The translations under genes and the position numbers were made by a program. 64,000 bases of DNA from Phylloscopus collybita (Eukaryota > Chordata > Aves > Passeriformes > Phylloscopidae), in NCBI GenBank assembly GCA_027886175.1, contig JAJNNQ010000009.1, forward strand, positions 15,597,501 through 15,661,500, read 5' to 3'. Below the pieces are notes generated by a model that saw only the letters and a list, made by a program, of their open reading frames with translations, was not told where the DNA came from and ran no database searches. Within the stretch, counting starts at the first letter, position 1. Each line of letters starts with the position of its first letter. This document shows, piece after piece, positions 43,301-58,300 of this stretch.

Positions 43301-46300
43301 GTGGTGAGGTCAGTCACATACTCCAAACTCTGGCTCAAATTACAACTAAATCAGATCAACTGCTCCACTGTTACATCCAATAAAAGCCTGAAAACCTCAC
43401 AGAATGCAGATTTTACCATCACACAACTCAGTTTAACCGTTCTCATGACAGAAGATTCTTTTGTGTCAAACTGGAACAGCCCTTTAGCAAAGCCATAATT
43501 AAGCGGACAAAAAAGCAACTCACCAACAAAACTTTTTCGTGCCTTATGTTCTCGTTAAGATGCGAAAAGTATCTTAATGAAAGATTACTTATATTTAAAT
43601 ATGGTTTCCTATGTAAAAAAAAAACTCCCTTAATTTTATTACACTTTGTAATGAAACATTTCAGTAGCCAGTTATCTATGATTTAAAAGTGCATGCATAC
43701 GTACTTAAAAATCTACTGCTTTTTGTCTCAGCTCAATGAAGACTGTCTTAATTATTAATAAAGCATCCTGCAGGCACAAACAAATTATGCCTATATATGA
43801 CATGTATACATTATTAAGTTTTCTTAACTACCACTGGATAAATTATCTTTTCTTCCTTAACACTACTTGAAAATAAATGTCAGACGGGAAACATACTAAC
43901 TACCATGGACTCTTCCTATATGAAATGCTATTTCAAAAGAGAAATAAAGGAAGGGCACAAGGTAAGAAATTACAGAAATAGGCTATACATTACACACATT
44001 ACAAAGTCAGCCTATCCTTTCATTGGCTCTCTGGGGTGAAGATTTTATGCAGGCAAATCAAACAAATGCTTATGACAGAATTTTTACATTTCCCAGTATC
44101 ACCCAAACAGTCAGGCTGGAAGGCACTACAGTGGGTCATTAGGTCCAACCTCCCTGCCACATGCAGTCAAACCTGGAGCACATTGCACAGATTGCATCCA
44201 GCTGGTTCTTGAGTATCTCCAGTGTGGGAGACTCCTGGGCAACCTGTTCCATCTGTGGTCACCTGCACAGTGAAGTTCTTCCTCATGCTCAGGCAGAACT
44301 TCTGTGCATCAGTTTCTGCCTTTTACCTTTTGTCCTGTTGCTTGGCACCACTGAGCAGAGCCTGGCTCCATCCTCCTGCCACCCTCCCTTCAGATACTGA
44401 CAGACATTGATGAGCTCCCCTCTCAGTTGTGTCTTCTTGAGGTTGAACAGGCCCAGCTCCCTCAGCCTGTCCTTGTAACAGAGATGTTCCAGTCCCTTCA
44501 TCATCTTTGTCACCCTTCCCTGGACCAGTTCCAGGAGCTCCATGTCTCTCTTGTACTGAGGAGCCCAGAACTGGACACAGCACTCCAGAGGAGCTTCACT
44601 AGGGCTGAGCAGAGGGGCAGGATCAGCTCCCTCAACCTGCTGTCAATGCTCTCCCTAATGCACCCCAGGTACCACTGGCCCTCTTGGCCACAAGGGCACT
44701 GCTGGCTCATGGACACTTGGTGTCCACCAGGTTCCTCTCTACAGAGCCACTCCCCAGCAGGTCAGCACCCAGTCTGTGCCTGGGCATGGGGCTACTCTTT
44801 CCCTGGTGCTGGATCCTTTGCACTTGCCTTTGCTGAATTTCAAATTAATATGAAAACATAATGGAGATTAAAACACTTAACATCATTTTGGACAGACACT
44901 TTTATTACCACTTAAGACAGTTAAAATCTTTGACCCAATTACTCTTATTTGCATACTTTTTTCCTGTAAGAGTAGATATACACAGCAGAGTAATTTTCTA
45001 TTTTAATTAAGATACATTTCACTTTCCAATAAAATTGAACTTTTATTTTGGTAAATTTCTCGCCCTCTTTACAAAGTAACATATTAGCAAATTCACATTA
45101 TCATAAATTAACGTATCTGTAAATATTATTACTTATTAAAACTGACTTACTATGGCCACCTGGCACCACCATTTTAATGCACTTCCTCATTATTTTATTT
45201 GTTGCTTGTATGCCCCAAAACTTTACCCCTTTCAATAGTAACAGAGAAGAATTATCAGATAGGAAGAAGGCCAAGTGATAACATGTTTGAGTAAAACAAG
45301 TGCAACAAGTTGCTAGCTGCAGATACCATGTCCCCAGATTTACTGGAAAAAATAATAAAATTACAGAAACCATTTAAAAATATCTACATTTTCATTAAAA
45401 TTTTCAAGAACTAAACATGAGAAACATTTTAATATGTTAACAGATGAATTATAAATTTGTCAGTATTAAAATTCAATTATTATTCAGATACATGGTCCTG
45501 ACGTATTCCTCTGCTTTATTGTTCTAAAGGCTTTATTTAAATATATCAACACACATATATTCTCTACCTGAAAACCTCTGAGGTGAAATGGCAAATGTTT
45601 TTCCTATCAAGTGTAACACCACAAGGAATTAACAAACAAGCATGAAATGCATACAGAATCTCTCTCCTAGTAAGCAGTTAAGTAACAATCATACCGCCTG
45701 AATTAAGTATTTAAATACTGAAAATTTATTTCTGTTATCTCCATTGAATCTCTTAAATTACATGTGGGGAAACAAACTTCTCTACAAAGCAAAAAACACT
45801 CAAAAGGAAACCAGGGGAAGCATGAATAGTAAGACAAAATAAAAATAAGCAAAAAATGTCAAAAAATGCAATTTTCAAGGCATGCAAGTTATTGCAATGA
45901 ATATCATGAAAATAATTTGAAACTACTTAACATAATGTGAATGTCTAAAATAGTTACTGTGACTTTAAACTGTTTTTCCTTTTACTATTGATCATCTATT
46001 TAAGTCTGAAAAACTATTTTCATTAAATTAGTAGTTTCTGTCCAAGGTCACAAAACATTTAAAGAGAAAAAATTTACTTTTACTATGGTTAAAATATCTA
46101 TGGCTTTTAAACAAGTCTTGCATGTACAAAAGGGAAAAAAAAAAGAAAATATTATCATTAATAATTAGTGTAGCACACTAGTTATCCCTTCATGTATAAT
46201 GAAGACACCTGGCCATTATTAATCTTTTGTCGATGCATTAACTCCTGTAACAGTGCACAATAAAGAATATTCTCATTATGATGAAACTACCATACCCTCT

Positions 46301-49300
46301 AAAACACTGCTATCCCAGCTCACTTTAAATGCTCAAAACATGATGCCAGCCTTGCTGCTTTCTTTTCCTTTTCATGAAAAAAGATATTAAAATAACCTAA
46401 AAATCCCTTACAAATGACAGGAATTAAATGGAAGAAAGTTGCATTCTTATAATTTTAAAGAAAATTAGGGTTTGGATTCATGAAGAAAACTTAAATCATT
46501 ATCTCAAACTAACTAGAGTTTCAAGTATTTCCTGTCTGAAAATTGTAATGAGTTTCAACAAATAACAACCATCAGCAGATGCCTTTATTACCTAAGCAAA
46601 TGCCATCACTGCTGATAACCTTGCTGCTTTGGCACAGCAACTTACTTCTATAATAAAGCTCATCTGCCAGTGAAAAGATGCTTTCTTCTGGTATGTGGGA
46701 GAGGGAATGGTAGAAGTGTTTGAATTTATTTAGGTCAGGTGACTAGAATTAGAGCCTTTGAGTTTCAGAGGAAGAATAAGATACTTTTAATCCCCTGAAG
46801 CCAAAAGTCGTTTGGAACTCTTCCAGATGCTGTGAGGTGATTACGAAACTGGCTACTTTCCCAGTCAAATGGCCTAGAAAAATCCTTATCTCTAAAGTTT
46901 ATGCTTGCTCCCAGGTAGATCAACCTGCCAATCCTGACCTTCTACCAGCTGGAAAAAAGCTGACTGTAAGAGAAGTTACAATGCTGCTTCTTGTCTCATG
47001 GGCAATGTATCATCTGTAAGGGAAAGTGAAAATGGGAAGCAAAAGATACCCAAGAAGTTACTCCCATCAGACTCCCACCCCCTGTACATTTGGCATATAC
47101 CTAAGCTGTGAGGTAAGCAGTAAAACTCTTAAATAAATGTCAACAACAAATCCACTCTTTCTTAGGGGCTCTAATACATCTGCTTCCCCTGCAAATATAC
47201 TTTGCAATTGTTCAACAAATGTTTGATACTTAAGAAATTAAAGAAGTAATTTTCTATACGACATAGTGTTTGCATAATGAAACAATCAACAAAGCAAATC
47301 CAGCCACCACAGCATTCTAGCAAGCTTCCCACTGAAACTGCCCTCTCACCTGCAGATGAGATTATCCCTTTTTTGCTGTTAGATGCCATTCATACTATTG
47401 AATAATTCATTCATATTAAGAGAACACTTAGCTATGTTAATTTCTCAATCACAAAAAAATACATCAAAATAAAGAACAGATCCCTTATTTAAGATATTCT
47501 GTTCTCAGAATTATTATTGAAACAAACAGTGTATCACTTAATTTTTAAAGTGAAAACAGCTTTTCAAGAAGTACTTACAATCTTTCAAGAAGGTGTAATC
47601 CAGAGAAGGAACCATTCTTCAACTCTGTTATTTTATTGTTACTCAAAATCCTGTAAACAAAACCAATCAAGAACAATGTGTTATCAGGCTGGTAACAATT
47701 TTTTTTTTTTGCTGCAGCATACACTTCTTCATAACTCTTTTTGTTTAACAGCCTATGTAACAGCCTACAATGCCCAGCTCATTGTCTTGAGGTGTAGGTA
47801 ACAGCACTGCTTAAATATTATGAAGGAGAAAAGAAGATTTTGCATGGTCATCAGTTTTAAGTACAATGCAAGCATACATATATAACATCTGAAAGGAAGT
47901 ACACCCATCTAGGATTATCCTAGTAAGACACCAGAATTGGTGCAGTAGAAATGAAGTATTAAAGAACCAATCAATATATTCAACATTCTTGACTTCTGTA
48001 CCAATTTTGGTTTTCCAAACCAAGCAGTATATTGCCTGCTTCTCATTTCCTCTGCTCCCCTTTTCAGCCACGCACACACACTTCTCCCATACTGCACTAT
48101 CTTTCCCAGCCATCCTTCACACATTCATCCTACTCCTCAATGCAATTCTTTCTAAAACATCTGCAAATAAGCTCAGCAAGCACTCATCTACCCTTCTCTT
48201 AAAGGACAACACAACCACAAATTCCTTCTTCCATTGAAATAACTAGATCAGGCCTATCTCCCCAAGCACCCTACCATCACAGCCATCTCCACAGATCACA
48301 GAAGATACTAATTATTCTCAAGGCAGGAAATTCTTTGTATAGCTGATATTTCCGTACTTAGAAGGACATGTTTTCTATACAACCGTATAGTTCTCTGTTG
48401 GGAAAAAAAACCAACCAAACAAAAAAACCACCAAAAAACAAACCAACAACCAAAAAAAAAAAGCCAAACCTATTTTCCTTTTGAATCATATCAAATTTTG
48501 GCATCTACAATACTCCTTATGAAATGGTTTTCAGCACAATGCTCCATTCCATAAAACATGCTTCATTTCACTTGTTTTGAAAATATCTCCTGCCAGCTCT
48601 ATTCAAGGTTCCCCACTTCTAAAGAGTGAAACATGCAGCAATCAATCCACTTACCCTTTTTTACCATGTGCAATTATGTACAAAACTAGGTATCTCTTTG
48701 CATAGGTAAAATCCATGTTTTACTTAATTATTCTTTACACAAAAGCAATTTGTGCCACCTTAACAATTTCTGAGTTCTTTCCAGCCTTATTACACAAAGA
48801 AACTGTGAGGTAAGACCACCAGAACTGAAATAGTACTCACCACACAGACAAGTCACAAATCTACATACTGGAGTAATGATGTTCTGTTTCCTACAATTTC
48901 CCTAGCAATTCCTAACATAAAATCTACCTTTATCACTTGTGCTAAGAATTTAGGATTTCTTGTCAGCTCAATGCCCATCATCTTATATAAGACAGGAGTG
49001 GTTTTGTCCCCAGTACATTTTTCATTTTTTTACAATGTGCTGCTGCTGCCATTTTATTGCCCAATTACTTTTACAAACTTCTTCCAAAAGTCCTCACTTT
49101 ATCCTCATCCTTATTACATCAGTCAACTCGCTCAACTATGTCAACCCCTCACTCAGACTGTTTTACAGGTCATTAGGAAATAAGCTGTGCGTTGCAGGTC
49201 TCTATGACTCCACACCACTGAGACGGATTTACTTCCACACCCTCTTCTTATCCTTTAGCAAGTCAGCTGCTGATCTGATGATCCTCCACTTAAGACTGAC

Positions 49301-52300
49301 GTACTTTTTTCATCAAATGCCTTTGGCAAGGGACAGACACACCTTTTTAGAAAAGCATGTTTCATTACAACAGCTGGATCAACCTTGTAAATATTTTGCT
49401 GATTCTGAAGAACTCCAAAGGTCTGTGGGGAAGAGCATCTCATTACATAAGATGAAAATTTTCCACAGTACCTTTATCCAGGTATCCAATATATTTATTA
49501 TAAATTCTACTGATTTGCTCAACACAAACATCACACTTGGAACCATGAAGATGGTAATGCACTTATGAAAATGAGCATTTGCTATCCTCCAGTCCTCAAA
49601 ACTCATGTTCATTCCAAGCAAGGCTTCAGAAATTTCATTCCCGAGTTTTTCTTAAAGCTTTTTGGTAACATCATCTTGTCCTGGAAATTTATTCACTCTG
49701 TCAGATTGTTCCACAACTTCTGCTACAGTCAGTTCAATCTCAGACAGATCCTCTATCAAATGCATCCTTCATATCCAACATGTATCTGCACTTCTCCACC
49801 TACACCAATTACATCTTCAGGCTGGATAGTTACTTCTGCACTTAAAGGTGCCGCTATGAGATTTTTTTTTTTCCAGTCCACTACATCTTTCAGATGTCCT
49901 TTACAACAGCCATAAACCACACACAGCACACATCCCATTCCTTCCTCCAGTGCATAAAATTCACTATGTAATGACAAGGATTAACACTTCAAAACACACA
50001 ATGAACAAGACAAAACTAAAATATAGATATAGCAATCTATGAAAACAGCGTCATTTTGACATAACTGTATATTACACTACATAATTTTCTTCTCCAGGTT
50101 TCTCAAATATTACCTTAAGTCTCTGTAGTTTAGACAAACACTGAATAGGTATTTTTTGTCTAAGTTCTGGCTCTGACTCAATCTCTCTCATCTGACATAC
50201 ACAAAGTCAAGGCAGTTGAACAAACTGTTTGAAAACCCTTTCATTTACAGCCTGATGGTAGGAAGGTTTGAAAATTCTTGAAGTTAACCTTAAATCATTC
50301 AACAAAGGTAACAAGTTCTGATGCTAAAATGAGGAGATTCCATTCCTTCTTCTCACCTTCCAATCATACCATGTATTTCTCCAGCTCATCTCATGTCATC
50401 CCCGGTGCCCACCACTCCACAAGCAGCAAATGCTAAACTACACATTGACCCAGGGCATCCCCCAGGAGATTTGTTTACATCAACTACGCAAGTGTGATCA
50501 ACCTAGTATCCTACACAGTCGGATAATACCAGGTGAAGACTGATCACAGGAATGGTGGAAAGAAGGGGAAAAAAATACTTAAAAGTATACTGAGAAATTG
50601 CTATTGTATTGCTATAATGCCTGTAACATCTACTAGAGCGTCAGCTAAGAGCATTTGCTCTTGTGAAAATACAGTTCTGTAGTCCAATACATTAAGCTAC
50701 CTCACAAAAAGAAAATAAGGAAAATTTTCCTTTGGCTGCAGCTGTGATAACCTAGACGAACAAATGAAACAGTCTGGTTTTCAAAAACATGTAGAAACCA
50801 AGGAAGCCCAGATACTCTTAAAAAACGTACGTGTACTTCAATGAATCTTTTCATCAAGAATGGCAAAGAGTTCAACACAAAACCAGTATATGCAGAAGTT
50901 TGGTGGTAACAATAATCATCATCTACAAACTGGAATGCCCACAAAACTAATAAAGTTTAACCTGAAGCATTATAATTACACATCCTAAAGTCTTTGAAAC
51001 TACTTCCCCTCTACTCAAAGAAAAAAAGGTTTCCACCTAAATAGAAAGCGTTATTTGTAAAAATGGTAGGTACTGGATACATTCAATAAACCAAATAAAG
51101 TACACCTTTAGATCAACATCCTTCCTGGTTTCAGAAATGTATGCATGAAGAAAAATAGTAATAATATATAAAGAAGTAAATGAAGGAGCTTATAAGAAAA
51201 TCATTAATAGTTAATGTAAACTGAACGTAAGACATAGCAGCAGCAGCAAGAAAAAAAATTCATACCAATTCCAGACTTCTGGAGAAATTAAGGGAAAAAA
51301 CCCCATGAGGTTCACAAGCAAATGTTGATCTAAGTCAACACAAGCAAGCAAACTGCAATCCTTAGTAGCACAGAAATTAACTTGTATCTTAGTTACAATT
51401 TACTTCCTCTTAAGATTTACTGATATACCTGTATTTTTTCCAGAAAAAGAAGTTACTCAAAATGGAGCCAGAACCACTTCAAAAGTAGCTATAACTGACT
51501 GAACTAAATTTAAATTAACTAAAAATAACAGTTCTGTATGAAAAAAAAAAAAGTTTTCTGACATTGCCTATAAAATAACAAGCCTAACTTAGATGCCTTT
51601 GAATATCTGGGTACAAGGTAAATTTCCCTCTTGAGTGTGATTTACAAATTACAGTCAGACTGATTTAGTATTTTCTCTGCAGAGGCTGTTAGTTGCTCAA
51701 CCATAAAGGTTTAGTGCAATCAATGATAGATTTTACAACAGTCCATATAACCTAAAACACTTCATCACCGAAAAATGTTGTGTAATCCTAAAAAAATGCA
51801 GTTTAAAACTTGCTATTAATATAAAGTCTATACATTATTTGAAGTATTAAGAGATGTGGCACAAGAAGACAAAACATAATAAAGTATTCACCTCAAAGTA
51901 GATGTTTTATAGTCACTTTCACGGTTTCTGTGCATTAATGTATGAAATGATGGACTATTATGTACCACTTAGGCAGAGGGTATTATTTGTGATCAATAAT
52001 AATTCTAAGTTACTAGTTTAAGACCATAATTTTTCCAAAGAGGAAGTAATTCTGAAAATATGCTAACTTTTCCATCATTAAGGAGTCTAAAGAGAAAACA
52101 GTAGAGAGCTACCATTGAGATGAGAGCTGCACTCATCCCCATCTTATTCAACTCTTTAACAAATGACTTTGAAGCATAAATTATGTCACTGAAGATTTTA
52201 TGAAGAGGTCTCCATAGCCCAACATCACTGTTGCTCCATATTTCCTATGATCTCCATATGAGACTTTTATTTCCTTTTCTTTTAAATAATCAACAATGTC

Positions 52301-55300
52301 TGATTGGAACAAATGCATTTTGCATGCCCAACACTTTTATATCAGAAAATAAAATGTGGAAGTAATGCAGGCAGTGACAGTTCCCGGTGTTAAAAAACAT
52401 GGCCAAGGGAACTAACACAAACAAAACTGGAAGAACAAGCAGCTGAAAAGCAGGTTCTACAAAGAATTAAGGACATCTCAAGTCACCTTACAAGAAAGCA
52501 TATCCCTCTTCCACTGAGCAGAAGAGCTGTACAGAGAGCAGGACGTGATCTGAAACAATGTACCTCAAGAAAAGAAACTACCAACCCCCTCAAATCCCCC
52601 AACTCTCCACAGCTTTTCACCTTTTCCAAGAACATTGCTGAAATGTTTCTTTGCTGAATATAGCTTGGATCAAAAAGTCCATTTTGCTGCATAAATTGGC
52701 AGACAACTTTGGCAAAACTGCAAAGAAACTCAACTATGACTCTTAAGATATTGGCGAGACCTTCAGCAGTAGACGCCCAGCCCACAAAACATAAATGCAG
52801 TCCATCCCAAAGTCTGTCCTTTGTACTATAAGGAATTTTAGCAATAGATACTAAAGATGATGTACTAACTTTTCCTTCACATAGAGAGGCGAAAAATAAT
52901 GGCTGGCACTAGAATGAGGTAATAAGCACTAAGTAGAAAAAGTTTTGCTTTGTGAAATAATTTTGGTTTGTCAGCTATAAAACAACTATCGCTAAAACAG
53001 CAGTCAACTAGACAGTAACTCCGATTGCATCTCCTAAATCACCTATGAATCCTAACCCAGAGGATATTATTAACACACACACACATCCATTAACACTATT
53101 ACTGAGTAGCCAAAATGGCCACCAAAGAGCCTGTATGAAGCCTGGGTGACAGCCTGTTGGCTGAATGCTGAAGCAGCTTCCAAAGCACATTTTAAAATAC
53201 TCAAATGGAGAGCCAGGAAATAGATAATAGATCAATTCATGGTGACTGCAGACTCTAAGAACTGGGAAAGTGGCCACCAGCAAAAGTCAGATCAAAATAA
53301 CCATCTGCTAACAACCAAGAAAAATGTTTTCTGCTAAAAGCCATGAACATGGAAAAAGAAACGTTCCTCAAAGTTTATCTTGTAGAAGCTGCAATTTAAC
53401 AAGGATATAAACCTAGTATTTTTCAACAGTTAGTATTTTCCTTCTAGGGAGTTACTGGTGTCAAAGGGAAAGAAATTTAGACTAAAAAGAGCAAACAGTA
53501 GTTGCTTAAAAGTAACTCCGAAACGAAAGCACTCCCTAAGTCTTATACAGAGAAAGAACTATGAATCATTCCAAAACTCTAACAAAAGCAGACAGTATTT
53601 TCCAATTCAACAAAAACATTATAATTGAGGAAGCTTAGCAATGGAACATTTGCAAAAAAGAAGTTTGCAACAGATAAAATATTTCCTGCAATATTTCATT
53701 ATTATGCATATTGAACAATATTAAAAATTGTAAACTAAACCTCTCAAATAGTGAAATTACAGAATTAAAATTGTGTCTATTTACATTGCTCCATTTTTAA
53801 CTGGTAATATGCTAAATTTATATAATCTAATGAGGAATCTTTATTTTTCCTACACAATCCCTGGATCATTCAAGCAGCGATACTCACTATGCAGTGCCAT
53901 TAAAGAATTTTTTTCTTGATATTCAGTATGCAGCAACATGCCTTATTTATTGCTTTTCATTAAAAACAAACTGTTCTTAAGGACAGAGATTATTTCTAGT
54001 GAAATACAGTGCCAACCACTGGAGCAACACAGCAAGTTTTCTATATAAAAACCCAAATAAAAATCACCTTAGAAAAGGACAGAACTGAGGGGCAAAATAA
54101 AATGCAAGAATGAGTCGCAATGTTGCTGAAAATCATACTGATTTCAAAATAAATTCTTGTGAAATTACAAAATTACCCACCAAAGTTTCCTTTCTTTCTT
54201 GTACTTGCTCCAGGTTCAAAAGCCTACTAAAGAGAAAATTCAGAAGACACAGCTACTCCTGATTTCTTCCAACACTATTGGCAATTGAGTTGCCATTTCT
54301 ACAGCAAATAAAAAGCACTGGAAGTCTAACCCTTGTGACCACTTCATTCTAGGAAGCTTCCTCCAAGTTCTCTCTCCCTGGTTATATGTGTAGCACCTGC
54401 ATTATTTTAAGATATCATGATCAACTTTTTCTTTAATAACTGTCTTGTTTTACTACCTTCTGCTCCCTCCTGATTTTCCCACTTAGCCACCAGCTGTATA
54501 CTTTTTAGGATTCCCACTGCTTTGCAGTTCAGTGCAAGTTTACCTGACCCCAAAAAACTCCACACATACAAGCACGATAGCAACTTGTTTCACACACAAC
54601 ATTGGACACAAATGCCTTGCCAGCCACTCATAAATTTAGCTGCTATAGCCGATAAATTAATAAATTCTCTGTGCCATATTACAGTAGTACTAATTAGAGC
54701 ACAGACTGTCACACCCAGTCTCACATGTATTCACATTTCCTATCAGGTATACCTGCTCTCTAGAAAGTGCTTTGTCTAGACATGTTAACAAGCACTTCCT
54801 GTCAGCTGCTGGCACACAAAGATACATTTACTAAAATTTATATCCTAATCCTACAGAAGTAAATAGTTTTTGGATAGCTTAGCTCCCTGAACTGACTAGG
54901 CATGGAGCCAGACAAATGTTAGTACTGCAGCCAGGGAGGGAAAAAACCCACAAACATCCACACAGTGACAGACTGGGAGGCAAAGGTATGAACACACCAA
55001 CTCCAGTTTAGCCTACAGTTTTACCGACAGCTGGATGCTGTGCAACATCCCCCACTCAGAGGGTGAAATCTTCTCTCCTTAGCCCTTGTATCTCATCATC
55101 CCTGTATCAGAAGAAGGAAAAGAGGGTTGAAGGGGATCTCCAGCACACAGCCATAAGTCAGGTCACTGCAACCCATAGAAACATCAATTAGCCCATCAGC
55201 ACATTAATTTGAGAATTGCTTTAAATTCCTGTTAACACCAGATGCTGTTATCCTAAAATAACAGTTTGAGTACTGGAATAAGTTATGTGACAGGACACTT

Positions 55301-58300
55301 TTAGAAACCTAAGTGTAACTTGCAAAAACTCTGCCTGACACTAAGTTTCAAGGTAAAACATACTCTATAACAACATGGGCAAACTAGTAAGGAGTTCTTG
55401 TATCTCACAAAAATAGTTCAGGTGCAAAACAGCACATCAATCATGTGGATAGCACCAGAAGAACCTCCCTGGACCGTGTTGTAATAACACTACCATTCCT
55501 TATATGACCCATCTTTTCTTACTGGCATAGAGATGTTAATCCTGCCTTTAGTGATTTTGGGGGTAGTTGCTGAATTTCCAAGAATCTTGCTGATCTTACA
55601 TCAAGCCAGTTTACACTCAGCCTTCAGTATCTTACTTACTCTGCCTTCATTCCCCCTTAAGTTTCCCACCTCCATAACTGACATATCCATTCAAAGAAAC
55701 CCACACTTCCATCCCAAGTCCCAGCAACAGCTTCTGCTTTTTATTCACTCTGTATCTAGACCCTAACCTCCCTCCCCCTACCTTGAAGCACCTTTTTTTC
55801 CCCCTGGATTGAAGTGACTTAGCAGAGAGCACAGACTGTACTCTTAGACAAAACACCTGAAGACAGCACAGCCTTCAGCCACCTGGAGTGTGGATGAATC
55901 CTAGAGCACACTGCCCAGTGCAGACACAACTGTGGAATCAAACTGCAGATTTCCTAAAGGTCTTTAATCAGTCTGCATTCATTATGTTTGGGCTTCTTCC
56001 TGCTCAAAAAGCTCTTGGTCTATTTTACCAAAAAGGTTAAGTTCCTACTCCAGAAGTGACTACTCTGCAGACCAGCCAAAACTGGCTGACCAGCTTGCAT
56101 CACACACACAAGCAAAGCAGGTGGTCTGCTCCCTGGGGACCTAAAAGCCCTGCACTGCAGTGCACTGGCATCTGATTAGCTCCAGGGCAGCCTGGAGATG
56201 TGTAGGACAGCACTGTACCACACCTCTGGACATGCCCTGCGGCAGTGCACAAGGAGAAGCCACAACACAGCGATCCACGTAAACAGTAATTATTACAGGA
56301 TATGATCTCTAGCACTTCAGAGTAACAAGACATTGCAGTTTTCAATGCTAAACACCCAAACAGTGAATACAAGCTGAAAATTAAATTCCCAGCTATTTAC
56401 TATGTAAATACTAGAGACATTGAATAGATTATATAATTTTTTAAAAATAAATTTAAAATTCATTACTTATCTCAATACAGAAAGCAAAATTCACAAAAAC
56501 ATACTTTATGTGACGTTCTTAAACAGTTTATTATCGCTGATGAAAAGAAATGCTCAACTGTTTTTAATCTTCATGGATTAACTAGTAATAAAAAAAGTGC
56601 ATTTAAACCGAATAGATTCAAAAACTATAGATTGTAATGGTAAAGATAGACTATATAAGGCAGTAATGACAAATCCATGAACCAGCAACATATCTGGCCC
56701 ATGCAAAGTACATATGGGAACCATTCAATTCTGAAAAATCTAGACTTGCAGCTCCATAGTTGCTTTAAATTACAAAAATAACCTCTGAAACATGAGCGAA
56801 CTGCAAGAAATCAGACATAACAAGTTATTTGTTCTTCATCACTGCAACACAAATTCTAGTTCAATTCTTTTACTCTTGGCATTAAATAAAAATAAAAATT
56901 TCAGTATTTTGCAGCTCTGAAGCAAACCCAGGAATACTACTGATCAATAAAAGACAACAATAAAATAAAAAAGCATTAATTGTGAAGATTAAATCTGTCT
57001 TCCTGAGGCTAGAAACAGCACAACACACTCAACATTTAATAGTCACTCTAGGGCTAATAGAAGGGCTAATGAACACATGAAGAGCATTGCTTATATGAGT
57101 ATCTTCTTAGGAACAAAGGTATTGGGCAATTTTACAATAATATGATAGCTCTGACAATTAAAAAAACAAAGTTCCGCTACAAAAACTTAAATTTCCTCTC
57201 CAGAATTTTGCAGCACTTAGATTTGTCCTTCTCCCTTATTTTCAACTCCTCAGTAACCAATACACAGCTCTGATGAAAAACCTGAGCCCCAGGCTTGTAA
57301 CAACTGCTACAATTGTATCTATGGTACACAAGCCATATTTCTAATTATCTCATGTACTTAATCAAAAGTACAATCATCTCATTGTGAAAGAAACATAAAA
57401 GAATTTAAAAATGCTTATATGGGAGATACATTTTTTATTAAAAGGAAGTATGAATCAATATAATAACTGAATACAAGATTGCATGAAGGCAAGTTACAAA
57501 ACCACAATGTATGTTAAAGTCATTAAACAGGAAAACACTATTTAATCTTGACAGTGTATCCCAGTGGACACATATAAACCATGTAACATGATGTCTTCCA
57601 AAGCTGAGTAATTTTTCCGATAGAACTAAACATTGCAATTTAGAAGAAAACACTGTTCATATTGTGACATCAGAATTTTCTTGCAATACTCCATTATCTA
57701 CAAAAGAGCACACAATAGGAGAATACCACATGCACTCAACATCCTTTAACAAGCTCACAGCCATGAATCCATGTTGCAAAAGTACATACAGAAAAGCAAG
57801 AAATTGGTTATCTTCTCAACAAGGTAAAAGACACAAAATCTGATAGAAGTATAGAACACAAGCCTATCAGTAAATGACACACTAATAACTTTTATGAGTC
57901 AGATGTCACTGATAAAAAGGCATGTACATGTACTTGTGAATTACTACATAGTGGCTACAGTTCTCAGGTACTATCTCTGTACTGCCTTGTGTTTATAAGT
58001 AAGATGCACTTTGCATAGCCTGTGTATCCACTGGTCAATGAAAATGTTAAGTTTTAATGGGCAGTAGCACCTTGCACCTTCAAAAATGTTACCACTGCCC
58101 AAATTACTAGTATTGAGTACCTTAACAGTCTAAAATTGACTATTTTAACAACAAAAAACACCAAAAAAACCCCACCAAAAATCAAAAACAAACAAACAAA
58201 CGAACAACCCCAAACCAATAGCTATCAAGAGTACCATCCAGTTAGTAAACAGAAGTGTACTTCAAAAGAGGCAAGCCTCCACAGAGGACAATTACATTAC

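Larger units (their letters stand above)
40629..47578 (-). other. ADGRA3 intron 2 (6950 bp)
   Basis: A GT-AG intron, phase 2, between LRRs 1 and 2. It contains two A/C-rich tracts (40731-40830 and 42921-43130, the second with a C24 run) and a sense CR1 (44094-44840). The remainder is AT-rich with nothing recognised. Confidence 0.93.

Noticed and set aside
44427..44861. 144-codon plus-strand ORF
   Set aside because: It is the antisense of the CR1 copy in intron 2, whose real coding remnant is on the minus strand.
48960..49568. 202-codon plus-strand ORF, one of the longest non-ADGRA3 ORFs
   Set aside because: It lies antisense to the decayed LINE in intron 1 and has no recognisable domain. 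The compositional quirks of the antisense RT region explain the open frame.
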